DNA of 64,000 nucleotides from Siphonodentalium dalli. Its lineage: Eukaryota > Mollusca > Scaphopoda > Gadilida > Siphonodentaliidae. Each line of letters starts with the position of its first letter. Positions within the stretch are counted from its first letter, which is position 1. The notes beneath the pieces are model-generated. The model searched no databases. It saw only the letters and a list, made by a program, of their open reading frames with translations, and was not told the origin of the DNA. Where the stretch lies: the NCBI GenBank assembly GCA_032622095.1, contig CP136063.1:220427982-220491981 (forward strand), read 5' to 3'. The translations under genes and the position numbers were made by a program. This document shows positions 55,519 to 64,000 of the stretch, one piece after another.

Positions 55519-55726
55519 TCTAAATGAAACTAATAGACCTAAATCACATGGGAATTCTTCCTAAGTTGTGAAGGAGTTCCTCGCGATGGTCCATTCCCGA
55601 TTCCGCGCTTTGACAATCTCCACACAGTTGCTAACCGGAGGTCACGTGACAATTTCTCCAAAATCCATACCCGAGATCACCGATGGATATAGAAATATAG
55701 ATTATGTAGCTAGTGTCGTCGCTTAA

Positions 55727-56943
55727 CTCATTCAGTGCCAGGTTCCCTGGGGGAAACGGATGGCTGAGTGCCATGTTTCCTAGGGGAAAAGCCATCATTT
55801 ACACTAACCAGATATTTACTTTGATTATTCAATATTGGAAAGAATCGAGTTGACAGCAAATATTGATATTATAGGCACTACTCACGAAGTTCTTTAAAAG
55901 TCAAATTCCGGTAATACAGTGTCATCACAGCTCCCAAAGTCCACGTTGCCATGGCAACAAGTACTTCAAATTGACACCGATTGTATGATTTTACAAATGT
56001 GTTGTTTTATGTGGCCATCTAACCAATATATTCTGTGCAGTTTCAGACATTAATTTTGCTGGTGGAAAAACATAGCATTATGTTATGCCAAAGATCGGAA
56101 TTGGGGGGGGGGATGTGACCGGTAATTAGCGAGACCTAACGAATTTTCTAAATGGGATGACGTTTACAATGACCAATTTCCTAGAAAAGCAGATGGCAAA
56201 ACGAAACAATTTGAAAATCAATTGTTTCCGATCTATAGGCCTACAACAATCGTACTTTCGCTGTGCGGCGTATACTAGTTTCATGTTCGTGTGGTACACG
56301 TAGCTACATGTATGACGTCAATGGCACAGTATGGGCAATCGGAGTAACCCGGTGACAATTCAATCGAATTCAGCACATCGAAAAAACCCTCACTACCAAA
56401 TGTCCTTTCGATATCTTAAAACATGAAAGAACAATATATTGACAATGTTTCCTGTAGTAATTTATCATTGTAATTTGGCGAACCCCTTAAGGTACATATT
56501 TTGATTGACGTAATGTGTGCGTTGTCCAAATCGGTGTTCATCGATCGTTTGGCGATAAACCAAGTGTTCGATGGATCAGGGCATGCCCGACTTGATAGTA
56601 ATCGCACTTTACACAATCAAAACCCGTCTCCAATTAACAGATATGGACGCTGTATGCGTTGACCTCTTAGAGAGTTTGAACTCTGCAAGACTTTAAGTCA
56701 CGCCCACAAAACACACGATTTTTCACCACCTATATTCAGGCGGCTCTATCTCCCGAATACCTCAACGTACGGAGCTTGTAATCCTCAGTGTTTTAAACAT
56801 GTACACCAATAATGAAATTGTGAGTTTTTCTGCCAGTAGAGCATGTTTTAAACGAGATGTTCCGGGCGACGTATATACACGTCGCCGGCAAATGGTTGGC
56901 GCTTTTCGGTCGACGTATATATACGTCGCCGGCACTGAATGAG
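55727..56943. mobile_element. 1,217-bp TTAA-type element in copy B
   Basis: TTAA on both sides (55723-55726 and 56944-56947) with CTCATTCAGTGCC and GGCACTGAATGAG ends. Same length as in copy A. One of its subterminal palindromes is altered (GGTCGACG instead of GGGCGACG). Confidence 0.75.
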
Positions 56944-58663
56944 TTAAACTGTTTATGTCCGTGATTTGACCATCTATTGGGCGAGGCTCTGCCGAGTCCA
57001 ATATATGCCAAATCCACAGAGTCCAATAGATGCAAAATCCCCCGATATTCGTTTCTTCAATGACGCCCTTGCATTTATTAGGTCAAGCAGACTAATTAGC
57101 ATTCATTACGATGCAATTTTTTAAACTGGAGTGCGGCAGCTTAGAGCGAAATAGTTCGTTTGGGTTTTTTTTAGTTATTCTAAGCTGGCCTTGTTCTAAC
57201 GGTTTATAGATGTTTTAGAGCGAAACACATATCCACACACATATCCATATTTTGTATCAATTGCGGTGAATTATGTACGAAAAAAACGTCCCAAAATCAT
57301 ATTGACGTCATTTAGGTCGGTTGACGTCCCTAGTTACCTACGCAAATTGCATATTCAATGACGTCATGAAAATAGCACTAACCTAATATAACTACGTTTA
57401 CCTAATAAGGCTACATTGACGTAATAAACTTAACGTTTATTAGGCAGGCTTTATGTAGGCAATGGAGGTAGTGAGCAATGGATAAACACAATTTATCCAC
57501 CTCTCACTGCCTAGATATTGCCTACATAAATCTAATTTTTCCATGTTATATGCCTGTTCATGATTGTTGTCATACATAATTTTATATTATTGCGCACATA
57601 CCCACTTCAAATGTATTGTGTCCCTTTAATTGTCATTAGGACGCTTGATTCACGTATTGATTCACTTTTGTGAAGGTCTTTTAACGGTCGGGACTGTGGT
57701 CTTTCGCGGAGCTTAACAAAATAAACAACAACAAATTCGATTACCATTTACTGGATTTCAAGACGTGTGTGTTTACCTTTTGGCAAACCGAAAAGCGTTT
57801 AATTCTGGGACTTTTAGCTTAATCAAGCATTGACAAAATTAGTCGGTAATCCCTTAACAAGCAGTCCTTGAGACAAGAATAGTTTTTATGCATTATCGCG
57901 TGTTTTCTCCCGTCTCTTCCCTTGGGGAAATTAGTTTATAGAAATGTCGATAATTTGGCTCCTATTGAAGCCATAATGGCTGTTTAGAGCCCCGAATTAT
58001 ACACAACAGGCCCTGATGCTCGCTTGTGACTTATTGACAATACAGTACAGAAACAAATCTTATAAGAATGAAACGATAAAGAGCGTCCATTGTTAGTCCA
58101 TTCCTGATATGACTCTAATAAAGAGCGTTTATCTCACTTCACTGTTACAAATTAAAAACAGCTGGACAATTACTATGATTAACGGATATGGCTCATTCGA
58201 GCTTCCGAATTCTGCCTACGTAATTTGGAAGGTGGCATGAAATAGGTTGACAAGTACACGAAATGTTGATATACCGGCTTCGTGTGCTCTCAACAATACT
58301 TGCCATGGCCATTTTACAGCTGTTTTAAATTTTTCGCAGATATGCTTTATTCTTGGATCCATGGTATATACCTTACTCGTATTTAAATTCGCGCAGTACT
58401 ATTTATTTCGTGCGCGCATTTAAAACTGAGCGACAAATAGATCGACTCCTGAGTTTATATACCAAAGCACAGGGAAATCAGCTATGTTATTGAATTACAT
58501 GTACACACATTACAGACGGTTGGGCTGAAAATAGACAATTATTTTGACATGCGGGTATGAATTCCCAACACCATTATTCATATGGAGATCATGGTAAAAT
58601 CTTCGAAATTGCAACACTTTTGAAAAATACACATATTCCCGTACGAAGGAACAAGAAAACATA

Positions 58664-59073
58664 GCTCGATATCCACCATCATGGAGTGACAACGTGGCCA
58701 TGCAGTCTCAGTTAAATACCTCGATATCCACCATCATGGAGTGACAACGTGGCCATGCAGTCTCAGTTAAATACCTCGATATCCACAATCATGGAGTGAC
58801 AACGTGGTCATGCAGTCTCAGTTAAATACCTCGATATCCACCATCATGGAGTGACAACGTGGTCGTGCAGTCTCAGTTAAATATGTCAAACATAGCTCGA
58901 TATCCACCATCATGGAGTGACAACGTGGTCATGCAGTCTCAGTTAAATACCTCGATATCCACCACCATGGAGTGACAACGTGGTCATGCAGTCTCAGTTA
59001 AATATGTCAAACATAGCTCGATATCCACCATCATGGAGTGACAACGTGGTCATGCAGCCTCAGTTAAATATGT
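58664..59073. repeat. 55-bp minisatellite in copy B
   Basis: About seven units, as in copy A but with a different order of the TGTCAAACATAG linkers and of the CC/TC variants. Confidence 0.88.
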
Positions 59074-59591
59074 CAACTCAACTATTTGGAACACTCGCAG
59101 TCATATGTTGATAGTCAGTCGCCTACGTAGTTATTTTACGTGTACTTCTTTAAATTTAATTTCATTGAGAATTATTATTTTCAGCATAAATTATATATAA
59201 CCATCCATCTTCTCAACAAAATGTTGATGCATTTAGAATTTACTCGATGTTAATTTTCGTCGTGCTGGTCTTTAATATACACATGAAACTGTTAGCAGAT
59301 GCATGCGAGTCTTTTACAAACATATAGTCAGTTTTGAATTCGCGCAGCCAGTGCGCGAATTCAGTGTCCCCGACACGGTTGCTTCGTTCGTGGGGGGGGG
59401 GGGGGGGCTGTTTTTTTAGAAATATATTATGTAGATACCATACTTGTGCATTGTCTCATAACTGAGATGCATACAAATAATCAACTCTAAAAAAAAACAC
59501 TTTTAAAGTCGAAATATAATTTCCAATTGAAAAATCAACAAAATTCTAAGTTGAAATGATGCATCACAGGATGTACGACTCTATGTCGAAA

Positions 59592-59757
59592 AATGGTAAT
59601 AACTCCGCCAAAATCACTGTCGAAAAATGGTAATAACTCCGCCAAAATCACTGTCGAAAAATGGTAATAACTCCGCGAAAATGGTAATAACTCCGCCAAA
59701 ATGGCAATAACTCCGCCAAAATGGTAATAACTCCGCGAAAATGGTAATAACTCCGCC
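59592..59757. repeat. Irregular ATGGTAATAACTCCGC repeat, copy B
   Basis: Same motif as 51560-51730, with units re-ordered and one changed to ATGGCAATAACTCCGC. Confidence 0.8.
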
Positions 59758-60669
59758 ATAAATCACTGCGCCTGGACACAAAATCGCAGGTGCGCAGGTT
59801 CCCATGCTTGTCAAGTTTAAAACAAATTGACAGGAAAATGGCGGAATGCAGGCTCGGTTAAAAGATGCGTCCCAGGATGGACGATTCTATGTCGAAAAAA
59901 GGTCGCGATCACCACGTGTCCCCGAAAAGGTGGCTTTTAGTAAGGATAGCTTTTTTTTTAACTCTGTCAAAATTCATCGGACCATGACCAAATTCAAACT
60001 TGGCCTTTGTTTTCTGAAATTTGAACCACGTACACAATATCAAGTTATTCAGTTGAATTTCAAAACAATCAGATACTAAAAGTATAGTTATCATCTGGAA
60101 CCTCAAAACGACAAAATTATAAGTCGAAAAGGCCACTCCGGCATAGATGTGCGGACCGAACCCATATTCGAACTTGACCTATATTTTTAGCACATAAGCT
60201 CACATACAACATACATACCAGATTTGGTTTCGATCCGATAGCCCAAAATAAAGTTCTCATCCGGAGGAAACTTTCTGCACGGACGGGCGGACGGACGGGG
60301 GTTATTATTATAGTTATCCGACGGAATATCGGGGGGACAAATATCGTAATGCGCGAATTTACTTCTGTTATAAATTTAAATCAGCTGGAAAAGATTACTA
60401 CGATTAAACGGACATGGCTCATTTGAGATTCCGAATTATGTTTACGTAATTTTGAAGGAGGCATAAAATATGTTGACAATTGCACGAAATATTAATATAC
60501 TGGTTTCATGTGCTCTGAACAATATTTGCCATGGTCAGAGCCATTTTCTAGCCGTTTTCAATAGTTCGCACATATGCTTTGTTCTCGTATCCATGATACA
60601 TAATAATATATTGAGACAGAGATATTTCTATACAGATGAAGCATATGTACATCACAAACGCGAAACAAC

Positions 60670-60800
60670 CACTCTTTATTGCTACCATATCAGGAATATA
60701 TTAAACTGAACGCTCTTTATTGCTGCCATATCAGGAATATGCTAAACGAAACGCTCTTTATTGCTGCCATATCAGGAACATTCTAAAGCTAAAACAGAAT
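60670..60800. repeat. Short tandem ACGCTCTTTATTGCTGCCAT units, copy B
   Basis: Counterpart of 52638-52770 with the same unit number and few changes. Confidence 0.75.
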
Positions 60801-61916
60801 GCTCTTTTCTGATCCTTACCGTGCAAATGGCTGTTTTTTGTTTGGGACCCAAACATCGTGTTCGTAGATGTATATTTTATGAATTCAATGCGTCTTTCTG
60901 GGACATGCATGTTTTATGCTCGTAGAAAGGTAGTTCAAGTGTTTATCGACATAACTCGATACCGGGAACAATTAAAAATCGAATATTATTGGATATATTT
61001 TGGAGCGCAAACCGCATAGTGGCTCTTTCGTATACTTACAAATGTTGTCGCCGTAATTTGGAAGGAGGTATAAGATAGGTTAAACAATACAGGACATATT
61101 GATAAATCGGCATCATATACTGTAAAAACATAACTTCCCAGCAAGGAAATGAACGCTCTTTAAATCGATCATATCATGAATTGATTCACACGAAGCGCTC
61201 TTTATTGTTCCATGTCAAAGATCAATTGAATTAGTTTTTCTGTGGCATACGGAGGACGTATAAGAATTTTGGCTTATTTATCGACATGTGTTAATATCTG
61301 GAACCGACCGTTGTAACAAAAGCGAGCATAAATTAATTGGACATTCAAACCGCCAAGTGCGTTTAAGTTTTATGTGAAATAGTATATAAAGTTTACACAC
61401 CTGTATTCCGTGCGCCTATCGACTTATAGTATTTACTACCGTATTACGTAGGTCTATACGTAAGTATAGTCTTCGAAGAAGTATATTGATTCTACCGTGA
61501 GACGATTTGCTTCTTAAATTAACGATTGCTTTCGTGGCTGTTGATCAAAAGGAGATTTCAATACTGATAATTTCTAGTAAACCATAACTTTCTGTTTTGA
61601 CAGTGTGAATATGAACAACAGGTTTTTATGCGAGACGTTGACCCTGGTTTCGAACTTACGATTTCTTCGGGGATTTATGGTCACTGTTGTAAAGCAATTC
61701 ACTTCCCATTGCAACTGCTATCGAAAATACCGCCAAATATGCCATTTTGGTATGCTTTTCGAACTAGTTCGTCAATAATTGAGCTCAATCAATATCAACC
61801 ACGAAGGAAGATAACGATGACGACTATGATGGTGATGATGATGATGATAACGGCGATGATGAAATCTACACTGATGATCACACAGCAATATTATATTTGT
61901 GTAAAAAGTGTAAATA

Positions 61917-62344
61917 TGTGACCCGCCATATCAAATCCAGTCGTAAGTCGGGATTTTTTTTACCCTGTGCCAATGCATTCTCTTATATATGCGAGTCGAC
62001 CATAGGTCGCCTCGCATATATAAGAGAATGCATTGGCCTAACAATTTTTTATCATGTTTTTAAAATAAATGTTTCTTACAATTTTTAGGACATAAAATAA
62101 AAAAACATCCATTACCCTGCAGGGAGCCCCACACATATATAGAAGCATACAGAAGAGTGTCGTCTGCTCATGTTTGTCTGGGGCTCTTTTTGGGTGAAAT
62201 TATAAAATTGTTAAAGAATACAAGAACAAATTATTAAAATTGTAAAAAATTGTTAGGCCAATGCAATATCTCTTATATATGCGAGTCGACCTGCAGGGTA
62301 AAAAAAATCCCGACTTACGACTGGATTTGATATGGCGGGTCACA
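61917..62344. mobile_element. Family H hairpin-core element in copy B (428 bp)
   Basis: Same element and site as 54083-54509, but its left flank is fused directly to AAAGTGTAAATA because 198 bases of left flank are missing. Confidence 0.8.
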
Positions 62345-62586
62345 TATACACTACACTTTAAAAAAAATTATATCTTGCAGAAATTCTTGATACTTAAAAT
62401 CAGTAACATTAAAAAAAAAATCGTGTCTTAAAAGTACAGAAAGTGTGCTTATATTAATTTTCCAACTAATTGATGGTAATTTCATTTCGGGTCATGTTAA
62501 TCACACGTGTACAATTTAAATAAGAAATCCCAGACAGATTTTATGTGACACTCCACAGTTCCGAATGATTATTAAACTTTTTAAAA

Positions 62587-64000
62587 GTGTTTTCTGGCAT
62601 CATGGAAGTGGCCTCTTATAGAATAACAGTGTTTTCTGGCATCATGGAAGTGGCCTCTTATAGAGTACCAGTGTTTTCTGGCATCATGGAAGTGGCCTCT
62701 TATAGAATAACAGTGTTTTCTGGCATCATGGAAGTGGCCTCTTATAGAATAACAGTGTTTTCTGGCATCATGGAAGTGGCCTCTTATAGTATAACAGTGT
62801 TTTCTGGCATCATGAAGTGGCCTCTTATAGAATAACAGTGTTTTCTGGCATCATGGAAGTGGCCTCTTATAGAGTACCAGTGTTTTCTGGCCTCATGGAA
62901 GTGGCCTCTTATAGAATAACAGTGTTTTATGGCATCATGGAAGTGGCCTCTTATAGAGTACCAGTGTTTTCTGGCATCATGGAAGTGGCCTCTTATAGAA
63001 TAACAGTGTGTTCTGGCATCATGGAAGTGGCCTCTTATAGAGTACCAGTGTGTTCTGGCATCATGGAAGTGGCCTCTTATAGTATAACAGTGTTTTATGG
63101 CATCTTGGAAGTGGCCTCTTCTAGTATAACAGTGTTTTCTGGCATCATGGAAGTGGCCTTTTATAGAGTACCAGTGTTTTTTGGCATCATGGAAGTGGCC
63201 TCTTATAGAATAACAGTGTTTTCTGGCATCATGGAAGTGGCCTCTTATAGAGTACCAGTGTTTTCTGGCATCATGGAAGTGGCCTCTTATAGTATGACAG
63301 TGTTTTATGGCATCTTGGAAGTGGCCTCTTCTAGTATAACAGTGTTTTTTGGCATCATGGAAGTGGCCTCTTATAGAATAACAGTGTTTTCTGGCACCAT
63401 GGAAGTGGCCTCTTATAGAGTACCAGTGTTTTATGGCATCATGGAAGTGGCCTCTTCTAGTATAACAGTGTTTTTTTTGCATCTTGGAAGTGGCCTCTTA
63501 TAGTATAACAGTGTTTTTTGGCATCATGGAAGTGGCCTCTTATAGAATAACAGTGTTTTATGGCATCATGGAAATGGCCTCTTATAGAATAACAGTGTTT
63601 TATGGCATCATGGAAGTGGCCTTTTATAGTATAACAGTGTTTTAAGGCGCCATGGAAGTGGCCTGTCATAGAGTTCCAGTGTTTTAGGCGCCATGGAAGT
63701 AGCATGTGCATTGACTATAGAGATCCAGTGTTTTCTGGCATCATGGAAGTGGCCTCTTATAGAATAACAGTGTTTTATGGCATCATGGAAGTTGCCTCTT
63801 ATGGTATAACAGTGTTTTATGGCATCATGGAAGTGCCCTCTTATAGAATAACAGTGTTTTAAGGCGCCAAGGAAGTAGCATGTGCATTGACTATATATAG
63901 AGCACCAGTGTTTTCTGGCATCATGGAAGTGGCCTCTTATAATATAATAGTGTTTTATGGCATCATGGAAGTGGCCTGTCATAGAGTTCCAGTGTTTTAA
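62587..64000. repeat. 42-bp satellite, array B (at least 33 units)
   Basis: Same unit as array A, nearly twice as long within the window. One unit near 62815 has lost a base, shifting frame. From about 63640 the array becomes irregular, with TTTTAAGGCGCCATGGAAGT and GTAGCATGTGCATTGACTAT variants, which suggests the start of an array edge or a second unit type. Confidence 0.93.

Larger units (their letters stand above)
55519..64000. repeat. Segmental duplication, copy B (runs off the window)
   Basis: Second copy of 47527-55518, beginning TCTAAATGAAACTAATAGAC directly after satellite array A. Differences from copy A include a 28-base insertion near 57070-57098, an 11-base insertion near 57512, rearranged minisatellites and a 198-base loss at 61914. 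Its terminal satellite is much longer than in copy A and continues past the window end. Confidence 0.95.

Overview
The window looks like an accessory, repeat-dominated stretch of a eukaryotic nuclear genome. It is AT-rich and mostly non-coding, with intronless seven-transmembrane receptor genes, decayed non-LTR retrotransposons, many short inverted-repeat transposons, several satellites and no bacterial operon structure. A marine invertebrate, perhaps a lophotrochozoan such as a mollusc or brachiopod, is my best guess. It rests on a lineage-specific GPCR expansion plus the mix of Helitron-like, TTAA-type and LINE relics. No rRNA, mitochondrial or other diagnostic gene confirms it.

Left part (1-31 kb): four tandem paralogues of a rhodopsin-like (class A) GPCR, all on the minus strand, lie at about 8.06-9.06, 15.80-16.87, 26.48-27.39 and 29.07-29.96 kb. 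The first three have intact single-exon reading frames. The fourth is broken by frameshifts and has lost its 3' end to a repeat. Each carries homologous 5' flank (about 0.5-1.1 kb), and copies 1-3 also share 3' flank, so the duplicated unit was larger than the gene. All copies have Leu in place of the DRY acid, no ECL2 cysteine and no CWxP tryptophan. Individual copies show further oddities: NSxxY and a read-through tail in copy 1, and an expanded 17-residue N-terminal repeat in copy 2. Between them lie inverted-repeat elements, trinucleotide-like repeats, 26-40 bp minisatellites, LINE relics (one with a recognisable YADD reverse transcriptase) and two abutting Helitron-like elements.

Middle part (31-47.5 kb): no intact gene is recognised. 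It holds LINE C-terminal fragments at about 34.0-35.0 and 42.5-43.0 kb, a 64-bp satellite at 37.0-38.3 kb, and several families of hairpin elements. One family carries a 77-bp near-perfect hairpin that recurs in elements with different termini.

Right part (47.5-64 kb): a tandem segmental duplication of a unit of about 8.0 kb. The two copies are nearly identical by eye. Each contains a 1,217-bp TTAA-flanked element, a 55-bp minisatellite, a poly-G tract, a hairpin element and, at its end, a 42-bp satellite whose period keeps frames open on both strands. The second array runs off the window. Apart from the receptors, the long open frames here are products of repeats rather than convincing genes.
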